Positions 1 through 6,070 of a DNA stretch of 8,053 nucleotides are shown one piece after another. The position numbers and the translations under genes were made by a program. Under the pieces are notes generated by a model. That model searched no databases and had not been told where the DNA came from. It was given only the letters and a program-made list of their open reading frames with translations. This stretch comes from Candidatus Bathyarchaeota archaeon BA1 (GTDB taxonomy: Archaea > Thermoproteota > Bathyarchaeia > Bathyarchaeales > Bathyarchaeaceae): contig LIHJ01000077.1 of NCBI GenBank assembly GCA_001399805.1, positions 1 to 8,053 on the forward strand, written 5' to 3'. How positions within the stretch are numbered: the stretch's first letter is position 1; each line of letters opens with the position of its first letter.

Positions 1-342
1 TCCCGCACCACAGCAGATGTCAATGGGTGTTGACCCTTTTCATAAAGTTTATGAATGGCTTTAAGCGTGTTGAGAAGCTGGTTGAGGGATGATGGAAAAG
101 GGGGAGGTTAAGGAACTAATAACGAATGCTGAGAGGCTATACAAAGAGGCTTCTACGCACAATGTAAGCAATCATTCAACTTTTGCCTCTGGCTTGTAAA
201 GCCTTTTTTCATGGGTTGGCTTGGGCTTAAGTTTCCCACGTTTCTTACGGTTTTTGTCTCGAAGCTGGTTGCCCTTCCGAAGGCTACGATTCTGTCGTTC
301 GTATTTGCATCATGTATGATCCATGAAGGTAGGGGATTTTGC
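1..342. other. gene-poor stretch with short ORF fragments
   Basis: I recognise no complete gene here. On the plus strand a frame open from base 2 ends at a stop at 62-64 (…DPFHKVYEWL). A second frame carries KRVEKLVEG and stops at 90-92. That stop overlaps an ATG at 89-91, which opens a 36-residue ORF (MMEKGEVKELITNAERLYKEA…) ending at 199. Read with two frame changes these join into one charged helical segment, so this may be the frameshifted 3' end of a gene that began before the window. A 47-codon plus-strand ORF (211-354) and a very basic minus-strand frame (about 195-315) are also open, but neither resembles a family I know. No tRNA, repeat array or clear promoter was seen. Confidence 0.3.
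89..199 (+). CDS. 36-residue ORF, possible remnant of a larger gene
   Basis: A short ORF starts with two ATG codons and overlaps the stop of the preceding frame as ATGA. The preceding bases (GTTGAGGG) could serve as a ribosome binding site. The first 21 residues are charged and helix-forming (EVKELITNAERLYKEA), somewhat like the first helix of HEPN-type proteins, and the rest is polar and nondescript. It ends after ASGL. I cannot assign a function. It may be a real small protein, but a remnant of a frameshifted gene extending in from the left is more likely. Confidence 0.2.
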   Translation: MMEKGEVKELITNAERLYKEASTHNVSNHSTFASGL

Positions 343-1266
343 TCACGATCTTAAATTAAGGAGCCTTAAAGCGTTCAAGCCCAGAATCTTTACCTTTTCC
401 TCCTCAGTGAGGCATGGAGAGTTTTTCACCTCATCAATCATCGATTTGATGCTAAGTCCCTGCACAGCCGGGTAGTCTGAGCCAAACAGGATTCGATCCA
501 TCCCCACGGCCTTCCTGATTCTGTCAACAAAATCCCTTCGTGTAACAGCATATGTCACGGCGGCTATGTCAAACCAAACATTCTCATGGTCTTTCCCCAA
601 TTTTAGGGCCTCTTCCAGCCAAACCCCTGGCGACCTGGAACTGTAGCATCCCATATGCGCCAGGACAACAGGGACCCCCTCGAGCTTCTCGACTATGGGT
701 TTCAGATGCCTGGGGTTGGCATCCTCCGAAAACTCCGGATACTCCCAGACGTAGGGGTCGCATCCGGTGTGGCACATGACAATTTTCTCCCTTCTCTCAC
801 AATGCTTAAAAACCCTTTCCAATTTTTTACCCACTTTTATAGGATGAAAAAATTGAAGGGTGGGTATGAGCTTAATCCCACTGAGGTTAAGCCTATCAAT
901 TTCCCGTAGCTTCTCCTCCACATGCGTTTCGCTTTTGGATAGGTTAATGGATCCAAAGCCCAAAAATTTGTCGGGGTGTCTCTTCACCAGGTTGGCAACC
1001 TGCTCATTATCCGTTCTCACCATTCGAAGGAGCCTCTTCAACTCCTCTATGACCCGGGGGGCATCCCACACATAGAGGTCCAAACAACGCTGCAAAATCA
1101 TATTCCGTATCTCGGGTTGATCAAGATCGTCAGGGTCCACATCCAATGCCAGCAAAACCCCAAGGTCAACCTCAGCCCGCATCAACTCGGTTAACAAATC
1201 ATTTTCGTTGATCAATCTGAGAAATGGGTGGATGTGAACGTCTATGATCCCTTTCAACACGCACAA
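343..1266 (-). CDS. amidohydrolase-family (amidohydrolase_2, COG2159-like) metal-dependent hydrolase
   Basis: This is a soluble TIM-barrel hydrolase or decarboxylase of the amidohydrolase superfamily, about 305 residues, a normal length for the family. The metal-binding signature is present in order: HxH after the first strand (DVHIHP, His11 and His13), Lys132 in GIKLIP, His166 in MCHTGC, His204 in LAHMGC and Asp264 in FGSDYP. The C-terminal helix (ILGLNALRLL) is also typical. There is no signal peptide, so the protein is cytoplasmic. The substrate cannot be told from sequence. Related enzymes hydrolyse or decarboxylate aromatic or cyclic acids. The longest frame starts at TTG 1266. GTG at 1260 has AAGGG nine bases upstream and is an equally good or better start. 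The gene stands alone, head-to-head with the IS-like relic. Confidence 0.85.
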   Translation of the reverse strand: MCVLKGIIDVHIHPFLRLINENDLLTELMRAEVDLGVLLALDVDPDDLDQPEIRNMILQRCLDLYVWDAPRVIEELKRLLRMVRTDNEQVANLVKRHPDKFLGFGSINLSKSETHVEEKLREIDRLNLSGIKLIPTLQFFHPIKVGKKLERVFKHCERREKIVMCHTGCDPYVWEYPEFSEDANPRHLKPIVEKLEGVPVVLAHMGCYSSRSPGVWLEEALKLGKDHENVWFDIAAVTYAVTRRDFVDRIRKAVGMDRILFGSDYPAVQGLSIKSMIDEVKNSPCLTEEEKVKILGLNALRLLNLRS

Positions 1267-1313
1267 ACGCCCTTATTTGGAGGTGACATCTAATCATTGT
1301 AAGAGCGAATAAA

Positions 1314-1323
1314 AAATTTATCA
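1314..1323 (-). promoter_or_regulatory. possible TATA-like box for the amidohydrolase
   Basis: On the minus strand an A/T-rich tract containing ATAAATTTTTTATT lies about 50-60 bases upstream of the TTG/GTG starts. It is the only TATA-like tract between the amidohydrolase and the GC-rich relic. Spacing is slightly long and the match is weak. Confidence 0.25.
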
Positions 1324-1338
1324 AAATTAGCCAGAAAG

Positions 1339-1359
1339 CCCACGTGCTTCAGCCGTGGG
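1339..1359 (+). repeat. left palindromic hairpin of the IS605-like relic
   Basis: Arms CCCACG (1339-1344) and CGTGGG (1354-1359) pair perfectly. Inside, GC 1346-1347 pairs with GC 1352-1353 around a TTCA loop, with one bulged T at 1345. The arms match those of the hairpin at 1583-1602. Confidence 0.6.
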
Positions 1360-1402
1360 GTGGATGGCCTAAACCTTAAATTTTTCGACGTCCACTTCTC
1401 CC

Positions 1403-1602
1403 TTGGGCTGAGGGATTAGCCTCGGGGTCGACGCCCAAACGGGGTTTAGTCTCCGCTGAAGCCAGCGAGCCCAACGGCTGGTCTGTTGGGTGGGGGCTGG
1501 CCCCATGGACAGCCTGAGTCCCATGAGGAGGGCGCAACCTCCGCAAAGCTTCCACCAACCCGCTGTGCGGGCCCTGAGGAAGCCCACGAATCCATTCGTG
1601 GG
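1403..1602 (+). ncRNA. candidate structured RNA, omega-RNA-like scaffold
   Basis: Successive potential stems are visible. TTGGGC 1403-1408 pairs with GCCCAA 1433-1438 and encloses GAGG 1410-1413 with CCTC 1420-1423. CCCAAC 1470-1475 pairs with GTTGGG 1485-1490, GGGG 1493-1496 with CCCC 1501-1504, and CCCGC 1559-1563 with GCGGG 1567-1571. The last stem is a perfect eight-pair stem, 1583-1590 with 1595-1602. In TnpB systems the right end of the element is transcribed as the guide RNA scaffold and the guide lies just beyond it. By analogy the guide position here would be about 1613-1632. Expression and function are inference only. Confidence 0.3.
1583..1602 (+). repeat. right palindromic hairpin of the IS605-like relic
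   Basis: CCCACGAA (1583-1590) pairs perfectly with TTCGTGGG (1595-1602) around a TCCA loop. It is preceded by GAGGAAG and followed by AGGATGTCAC, a right-end context I associate with archaeal tnpB elements. The truncated synthetase frame begins immediately downstream. Confidence 0.6.
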
Positions 1603-1646
1603 AGGATGTCACTGAGGCTCCATGCGATGTTCAGCGAGCCAAACTG

Positions 1647-2776
1647 TTGCGCCATTATCCAGCAACTCAAGAGGTTCAAGACCTCAACGGAGAGATGAGG
1701 GTAATCCTAACGAACGTGGATGAGGCAGTGATTGATAGAGGAGACCTTGACCGCGTCATCAGATTCATGGCACCAGAAGCCCGAACCATAAGCAGAGAAC
1801 TCGCTCATAAAGTCGGTATAATCATTAGGCAAGGTGCCGAAAAGCCCATCAGGTTTACCAAGGATCCAACAGAAGAGGCTGAAAAACTAGGCTGGATCAC
1901 TCGATTCCCAGGAAGGGACAATGGTATTACATGCCACCTTTCGCAGCTTTGCAAAATACCATTAAGGAAATCCTCTATCAGAACCTAGCCAGACCGTTGG
2001 GCTTCGCAGAGTTTATCTGGCCGAAGCTCGTTCCCATCGAAACAGCCTTCAAGGCAAAGAAGATACAGGGCGAGCCTGGGGGTGTTCTACGTTTGTGCAC
2101 CCAGGTATCGAGAGAAAGAGCGATATGTTCCATTGCAGGTCAACGCTGAAATCACCGATGCGGCGCCAATGGAAGAATTAACCCAGCTTCTTGAGGCCCC
2201 CGGGTATGTTTTGGATCTCCCTATAAGGGCCCTGGATGTGAGCGGTCCCACGTATCGTTATGAAGCCGGAGGGGTGAGGGGCATAGAGCGCCTCTGCGAG
2301 TTTTGGCGTATGGAACTCGTCTGGCTCGGAACCCCACAACAATGCATCGAGACCCGCAACCAAGTGATGGACAAGGCGGCTCAGATCGTTGATGAGTTGC
2401 TTGCTCTTAATTGGCGAATCCAGTTTGCAGGCGACACATTTTACCTGGCCGAGGATCAGCGGGTGGATGAAGACACGGAGATCCCAGAACAGCCCAAGCT
2501 GGAGCTTCAGTTCTATCTGCGCACAAGGGCGAAAGAACCCTGAACGATGCATGGATGGCGTGTGGAAGCTTCAATCTGGTTGGAAACCACTACACCAAAA
2601 GCTTTCACATTAAGTGTACAACTGGAGAAACCTTATGGACGGGCTGTTTCGGCGCTGGGCTAACCCGGTTCACCACAGCCTTTGTGGCACAACACGGCTT
2701 CGACAAGAACAGATGGCCAAACGCGATCAAGGAAAAATTAGGCGTGAAGTGTTCAACGGCTATAGTGGTTCCTTAG
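1647..2776 (+). pseudogene. serS: type-2 (methanogen-type) seryl-tRNA synthetase, truncated and frameshifted
   Basis: Pieced together from four frame segments, the product matches the C-terminal catalytic part of the rare class II SerRS of methanogens. It has GQWYYMPPF after the linker, motif 1 GFAEFIWPKLVP, motif 2 TYRYEAGGVRGIERL followed by ELVWLGT, and motif 3 WTGCFGAGLTRF with AQHGFDKNRWP at the end. The N-terminal tRNA-binding domain of the roughly 500-residue enzyme is missing. Similarity begins around 1660, just after the IS-like relic. The frame changes near 1913, 2078-2082 and 2525-2529, each at a homopolymer run. In addition the segment between PGYVL and DLPIRALD (near 2213) lacks about 20 residues that in the family carry the AQC zinc-ligand cysteine, while the Glu and Cys zinc ligands in ELVWLG and WTGC remain. 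It ends tail-to-tail with the MNT gene, overlapping by 17 bases. It is probably a dead gene, although the frameshifts alone could be assembly errors. Confidence 0.8.
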
Positions 2777-3227
2777 CAATCCAGCCATTTTTAATTCTTT
2801 TCAGTTTATAGGCTTTTTTCGTGATTCTGAACGTCTCCTTTGCCTTTTCCCAAAAGCCATCATCAAAGATCCTCTTCCCCTCATATACCGCATCTAACGC
2901 TGTTAAATCCAATCCTATAATTGCGTCAATGAATTCATTGGGTGTGTAGGCTCTAGCCTCCATCGCTATGCCCCAAGTCTTTTCTCGATGAAGCGCGGCT
3001 AGGCGCTTCCCGTATTCCTCAGGAAAATTTTCGGCCACGATAACTATGTCAGTGTCGCTCCATGGCTTCCAATCTCCCCTGGCTCTGGATCCTAAAACAA
3101 CAATGGATCTTACCTTCAGCGAACTACTCAAGAGTATGTCAGCGTATTTCCTTAAAGCCCTTGCTATGTCGATTCCCAATTCGCTTTTTCCAAAGTCTGC
3201 TTCAGTTTTTTTCTTACTCTTTCCCAT
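2760..3227 (-). CDS. minimal nucleotidyltransferase (MNT) domain protein, putative antitoxin
   Basis: This is a pol-beta-fold nucleotidyltransferase of about 155 residues. The signature GSRARGDWKPWSDTDIVI gives the GS motif and the two catalytic Asp residues. The Glu in GIAMEARAYTP is a good third metal-binding acid. In characterised MNT/HEPN systems such a protein transfers AMP to the HEPN partner and neutralises it. The frame is open back to 3251, but I prefer ATG 3227 (MGKSKKK) because GAGG lies five bases upstream. Even so, the gene overlaps the 3' end of the HEPN gene by 64 bases out of frame, which argues for tight translational coupling. A TTG at 3179 would shorten the overlap to 16 bases. 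The C-terminus is basic (KKAYKLKRIKNG). The active site looks intact. Confidence 0.8.
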   Translation of the reverse strand: MGKSKKKTEADFGKSELGIDIARALRKYADILLSSSLKVRSIVVLGSRARGDWKPWSDTDIVIVAENFPEEYGKRLAALHREKTWGIAMEARAYTPNEFIDAIIGLDLTALDAVYEGKRIFDDGFWEKAKETFRITKKAYKLKRIKNGWIAKEPL

Positions 3228-3637
3228 ATCTTCCTCACAACCCCCAAACATGATTTAGCGAAGTCTTCCGTATAATCCTCTATTTTTCGTGCGGTCTTGC
3301 CCCTAAAATTGGGGTATCGCGGGGCCAAATATTGGTCGGAGAGCTCTTCTAACATCTCCCTCCGCTCTATTAAGTCTTCAACTTCTAAGCCATGCTCCTT
3401 AGAAACCATGATTAGCTCCTCTATCTTATGCCCCCTCATGATTACACCCCTTGATCGAAGAAAGGCTTTAAGGATTTTTTCACATGCCTGTTGGGAATAA
3501 AAGCATGAGTCGGAGTACCATCCTCTATTTAAGTCGTCCTCTGCTTTTTCTATGTCGTGCTTTGCTAATTTATGCCACTCCTTAACTTGTTGAATCAGCT
3601 CTTCCTCTTTTTTCTTTTTTGTGACTATGGTTTTCAT
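3164..3637 (-). CDS. HEPN-domain protein (PF05168-like), putative RNase toxin of an MNT/HEPN pair
   Basis: This is a 157-residue all-helical protein. The N-terminus is a lysine/glutamate-rich stretch (VTKKKKEEELI). The HEPN core follows: WHKLAKHDIEKAEDDL, the typical QQACEKILKAFL helix at about 49-60, the catalytic Arg63-x6-His70 (R-GVIMRG-H) followed by KIEEL, and the APRYPN signature at about 105-110. HEPN proteins of this type commonly act as metal-independent RNases and are paired with MNT proteins. The stability and regulation of the pair usually depend on both genes. It lies first in the pair and overlaps the MNT gene. A CTAAATAG box 34-41 bases upstream of the ATG suggests a short leader. 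The R-x6-H spacing differs from the RX4HXY motif of the HepT type, so AMPylation at the equivalent Tyr cannot be assumed. Confidence 0.78.
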   Translation of the reverse strand: MKTIVTKKKKEEELIQQVKEWHKLAKHDIEKAEDDLNRGWYSDSCFYSQQACEKILKAFLRSRGVIMRGHKIEELIMVSKEHGLEVEDLIERREMLEELSDQYLAPRYPNFRGKTARKIEDYTEDFAKSCLGVVRKIWERVRKKLKQTLEKANWEST

Positions 3638-3670
3638 GGTTCTTTTCCCAACAGATTATTGTTCCATTGC

Positions 3671-3678
3671 CTATTTAG
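3671..3678 (-). promoter_or_regulatory. candidate TATA box for the HEPN/MNT pair
   Basis: The minus strand reads CTAAATAG preceded by GAATAA, ending 34 bases upstream of the HEPN ATG. This spacing would give a leader of roughly ten bases. The rest of the 3638-3761 gap shows nothing recognisable. Confidence 0.35.
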
Positions 3679-3761
3679 TTATTCTCGCCAAGCTTCAAAG
3701 TCTTTCAAATTGGGAGTTTGGCTTGTCTAATATCCTAAATCATCTTGCTGTGAATCTCAAT

Positions 3762-4145
3762 CTAGGCATGGCCATGATTTCTCATAACTCCAACCCCTTT
3801 TCTAAGCTGATGGACTCCCCCATCGTACGCGTCTGCTAGTGTCACTATGGGGGCGCAGTCTTCCTCTCCACTAGCCCACCCAGTTCCAGCAATCGAGATG
3901 GCTTCCTCATCAGTGGATATGGCGCCGGCATCTGCAGCTAACAACGCGCATTCCACAGCGATCTTGAAGTCATACCCCAATATGCGGCTCGGAAAGACGT
4001 GATTATCTTGGATGGTTCCGAAAACCATAAATCGGTGTCGAAGGTGCATTCACATATCCAAGGGTTCTCTTCAAGAATCTTGGCACCAAGTTCTTCAACG
4101 CGCTCTCGTTGCTCGCCGATTACTTGGAGCCAAGGCTGTCCATAG
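3762..4145 (-). pseudogene. remnant of a pyruvate-kinase C-terminal-domain-like protein
   Basis: Two minus-strand frames together look like the C-terminal two thirds of an archaeal protein with the pyruvate kinase C-terminal fold (AF0103-like, normally about 190 residues). The first frame gives ERVEELGAKILEEN (about 4064-4105). After a frame change between about 4065 and 4000 the other gives GYDFKIAVECALLAADAGAI, then DEEAISIAGTGWASGEEDC, and ends at 3762. The distance between GAKIL and FKIAVE, about 41 codons, agrees with my recollection of the family, so this is a simple frameshift rather than a deletion. The N-terminal third is absent. Upstream of about 4145 the same strand is only the antisense of an MFS remnant. 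Family members are uncharacterised cytoplasmic proteins. It is probably non-functional, although the 95-codon 3' ORF (ATG 4049) could still be translated. Confidence 0.5.
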
Positions 4146-4416
4146 GTTCTTCTCACCCGTGCGGGTGTTAACACCCTACTACTTACCTCTCTGGTGAACG
4201 ACGTCACCATAGGAGACACCCGAGGCAGGGTCTTTGGTTTTCTCAACGTTGTTAGCTGTCTTGGTAGCGCCATCGGTCCGGTTCTAGGCGGCTCATAGGG
4301 GAATCTTACGGATTATTAACGGTCATCATCTAGCAGCGATTTTCTACGCCATAGCAACCAGCCTTGATCTTCATTGGGGAAGCTGTCCGAAAATAATGTT
4401 CGACCCAATGTCTTGA
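4146..4416 (+). pseudogene. fragment of a major facilitator superfamily (MFS) transporter
   Basis: A plus-strand frame open from 4146 to a stop at 4296 carries the conserved middle of an MFS permease: NTLLLTSLVNDV, then GDTRGRVFGFLNVVS, then CLGSAIGPVLGG. This is the usual RG-x-x-FG loop and the GP-x-x-GG motif of a transmembrane helix. After GG the family pattern continues in a second frame (LIGESYGLL, 4292-4330). It then passes to a third (HLAAIFYAIATSL, about 4329-4370, open to a stop at 4414). The fragment therefore has at least two frame changes and lacks both ends, since a whole permease would be near 400 residues. It abuts the pyruvate-kinase-like remnant of the opposite strand and ends 39 bases before the 3' end of tfb. 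It has no start or promoter of its own. Confidence 0.6.
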
Positions 4417-4454
4417 CATCAAGCCAATTTTTTCCTAAATGAATGGAGGTGGAG

Positions 4455-5396
4455 TTAAAGGGTGACAACGAACATGAGACGATCAGCCAACTCCTTGTAG
4501 CGATTCCGAATCGTGACTTCAGTTACTTGAGCGATTTCAGCGATTTCCCTCTGAGTTTTCCTTTCACCTATGAGCATAGAGGCGATGTAGCTGGCGGCCG
4601 CAGCTATGCCAGTTGGACCCCTACCCGATGTGAGTTTAAGGTCCCTCGCGGTGGTGAGGATCTTGTGGGCAATCTCCTCCACCTTCCCTTGCATGGTGAG
4701 CTGATTGGAGAATTTGGTGATGTATTGGCTGGGTGTCAGGGGTGGGATGAAATAGTCAAGCTCCTTGATGAGGAACCGATAGCTGCGCCCCACCTCCTTT
4801 TTGTTGATGCTTGAGGCTATGGCGATTTCCTCGAGGGTTCGTGCGAGTCCGCACTGTCGACAAGCCACGTATATGGCGGCGGCGGTCACACCCTGTATGG
4901 ACCTCCCCCGGATGAGGTGCTCCTTCACGGCCTTTCGATAGATGACAGAGGCTGTTTCCAGGATGTTTTTGGGGAGGTTTAGGTTGTTGGCTATCTTAGA
5001 GATTTCGGATAGGGCGAAAGCGAGATTTCGCTCCGTGGCGTCGGAGACACGGATGCGACGCTGCCACTTTCGAAGCCGATAGATCTGAGCCCTCTGCCCT
5101 GGAGTAAGCCTCTTACCGTAGATGTCGCGGTCATGCCAATCGATCATGGTGGAGAGCCCTTTATCATGAATGGTAAAAGTGAGAGGAGCACCAACACGGG
5201 TTCGTTTGGCCCGCTGTTCATCATCAAACGCACGCCATTCCGGTCCACGATCTGTGAGTTTGGCGGCGACGACAAAACCACAACTCATGCATACGATCTC
5301 GGCTAACTCATAATCCCGCATGAGACGTGTGCTCCCGCATTCTGGACACCGCTGGACCTTTAAAGGGCTCGTTAGGACATCTTCTTCGTCGCTCAT
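4455..5396 (-). CDS. tfb: transcription initiation factor B (TFB, archaeal TFIIB)
   Basis: TFB binds the TBP-TATA complex and the BRE, and recruits RNA polymerase. The 313-residue length is typical. The N-terminal zinc ribbon has Cys17, Cys20, Cys36 and Cys39 (RCPECG … CMSCG). The B-reader/linker follows ([21 protein letters not shown] … GLSTMIDW). Two cyclin-fold repeats span roughly 117-205 and 212-305, with the usual [18 protein letters not shown] and [14 protein letters not shown] helices. All domains are intact. The start ATG at 5396 overlaps the gar1 stop as ATGA, so it is co-transcribed and translationally coupled with gar1. The gar1-tfb adjacency is known from several archaea. Archaea often carry several TFB paralogues, but the complete zinc ribbon and the cluster context suggest a housekeeping copy. 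Confidence 0.97.
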   Translation of the reverse strand: MSDEEDVLTSPLKVQRCPECGSTRLMRDYELAEIVCMSCGFVVAAKLTDRGPEWRAFDDEQRAKRTRVGAPLTFTIHDKGLSTMIDWHDRDIYGKRLTPGQRAQIYRLRKWQRRIRVSDATERNLAFALSEISKIANNLNLPKNILETASVIYRKAVKEHLIRGRSIQGVTAAAIYVACRQCGLARTLEEIAIASSINKKEVGRSYRFLIKELDYFIPPLTPSQYITKFSNQLTMQGKVEEIAHKILTTARDLKLTSGRGPTGIAAAASYIASMLIGERKTQREIAEIAQVTEVTIRNRYKELADRLMFVVTL

Positions 5397-5647
5397 CTTC
5401 TCTTCTCCACCTTCGGTTTGGGAGGGGGGACGGAGTAAAGAATATGGTTAACGAGACGATACACACCTTCTATATCGGGTTTCACAGCCACATATGGAGA
5501 GGTTGTGGGTCCGAATATATCAAAAACCATTCCAACGGGCTTGAGGTGTTCATCCACAACCAAGTCGCCGATTCGGGGAAGATTTTCCGCCTTAACAATG
5601 AGGTGCCTATTCGAGCTGATATGAAGTACACAGCCGATTCTCTGCAA
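5393..5647 (-). CDS. gar1: H/ACA RNA-protein complex protein Gar1
   Basis: Gar1 is a core protein of the archaeal H/ACA pseudouridylation particle. It contacts the Cbf5 catalytic subunit and aids substrate loading and release. The 84-residue protein has the small beta-barrel pattern of the family: RIGCVLHIS near the start, then [35 protein letters not shown], and a basic Pro/Lys tail ([11 protein letters not shown]). The start is TTG 5647. No in-frame ATG or GTG is available before the conserved region, and GGGGAT lies about eight bases upstream. A strong TATA box (TTTAAATAA) is about 50 bases upstream. It overlaps tfb by four bases. Confidence 0.92.
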   Translation of the reverse strand: MQRIGCVLHISSNRHLIVKAENLPRIGDLVVDEHLKPVGMVFDIFGPTTSPYVAVKPDIEGVYRLVNHILYSVPPPKPKVEKRR

Positions 5648-5694
5648 ACTTTCGTTATCCCCTTACAAAAGTTAAGGTTTTCAAACGGAGCGCG

Positions 5695-5703
5695 TTATTT
5701 AAA
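5695..5703 (-). promoter_or_regulatory. TATA box of the gar1-tfb operon
   Basis: The minus strand reads TTTAAATAA preceded by the purine-rich AGAAAGG (BRE position). It lies 48 bases upstream of the TTG start of gar1, in the 95-base gap after srp19. It is the best TATA match in the window and indicates that gar1-tfb can be transcribed independently of srp19. Confidence 0.65.
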
Positions 5704-5742
5704 CCTTTCTGAAAAATTTAGCTATTTTCAAGATTTCTCAAG

Positions 5743-6033
5743 TCAGCTTTTTGCACGAATATCCAAAAGTTCTTTGGCAACCCTTCGTATAGTCTGGGCT
5801 TTGGAGCCCTTTTTAGGAATGGCGATCAAGCCAGTTTTTTGCCATGGAGCACTTGGGTATTGAGCATCAGAAACGACCTCGGGTTGGAGGCCCAGTCGCT
5901 CAACAGCCTTTTGAACCTCCTCCAACCTGGGTGAGGGTATGCCGAGGCTTTTAGGAACCCTCCGTCCCTCCAACCGGGTTTTGGTTAAATCAAAATAAAC
6001 GGACCAGAGGATGATCTTATTTTGCTTTCGCAT
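5743..6033 (-). CDS. srp19: signal recognition particle protein SRP19
   Basis: SRP19 binds the tips of helices 6 and 8 of 7S RNA and primes binding of SRP54, for co-translational targeting to the membrane. Diagnostic residues are IILWSVYFDLTKTRLEGRRVP near the N-terminus (read as IILW-VYFD and TR-EGRRVP), then LGLQPEVVSDAQYP, and the basic C-terminal KKGSKAQTIRRVAKELL. From ATG 6033 the protein is 96 residues, normal for archaea. The frame is open to a TTG at 6069, but that would add 12 unconserved residues. GGGTG lies about five bases before ATG 6033, and a TATA-like box (CTATAATTAA) ends 38 bases upstream, so 6033 is preferred. It follows rps8e on the same strand. Confidence 0.93.
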   Translation of the reverse strand: MRKQNKIILWSVYFDLTKTRLEGRRVPKSLGIPSPRLEEVQKAVERLGLQPEVVSDAQYPSAPWQKTGLIAIPKKGSKAQTIRRVAKELLDIRAKS

Positions 6034-6070
6034 ATTAACACCCACATGTTTTGAGGCCTGAATACCCAAA

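Larger units (their letters stand above)
1327..1612 (+). mobile_element. tnpB-less relic of an IS200/IS605-type element (MITE-like)
   Basis: The segment is bounded by two hairpins sharing the same CCCACG/CGTGGG arms. The left one spans 1339-1359 and has an outer extension TTAGCC (1327-1332) with GGCCTAA (1366-1372). The right one spans 1583-1602 and is followed by AGGATGTCAC. Subterminal palindromes of this kind, with a right end resembling AAGCCCACG…CGTGGGAGG, are what I associate with archaeal IS605/tnpB elements. The interior is GC-rich and strongly hairpin-forming, unlike its A/T-rich left flank. No TnpA or TnpB reading frame is present, so this would be an internally deleted, non-autonomous relic. 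One plus-strand frame (1486-1698) reads through the right end and could retain the last codons of tnpB. IS605 elements make no target duplication, so the boundaries are approximate. Confidence 0.5.

Noticed and set aside
1339..1602. CRISPR array from the repeated CCCACG hairpins
   Set aside because: There are only two occurrences, about 220 bases apart, with different loops and no regular spacers. No other repeat series was seen in the window.
1385..1612. RNase P RNA, SRP RNA or rRNA fragment in the GC-rich hairpin region
   Set aside because: I could not find the conserved motifs of these RNAs. The paired CCCACG hairpins and right-end context fit an IS605-type element better.
1369..1679. Several overlapping minus-strand ORFs of 70-80 codons
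   Set aside because: They lie in the GC-rich palindromic region, where stops are rare. Composition (Pro, Gly, Trp, Arg) is what GC-rich structured DNA gives by chance.
1905..2535. Programmed frameshifting as the explanation for the SerRS frame changes
   Set aside because: Three shifts in one gene, no slippery heptamer with a convincing downstream structure, a missing N-terminal domain and a lost zinc loop all favour decay or sequence error.
2178..2552. Open minus-strand frame of 124 codons
   Set aside because: It is the antisense of the best-conserved part of the SerRS remnant and shows no family pattern of its own.
4146..4273. N-terminal part of the minus-strand ORF that begins at 4273
   Set aside because: This part is antisense to the clear MFS motif on the plus strand and does not match the pyruvate-kinase-like family. 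Only the portion below about 4145 was used.
4443..4814. 123-codon plus-strand ORF
   Set aside because: It is the antisense shadow of the second cyclin repeat of TFB.
5327..5863. 178-codon plus-strand ORF
   Set aside because: It is antisense to gar1, the gar1 promoter and the ends of tfb and srp19, all of which have unmistakable products on the minus strand.
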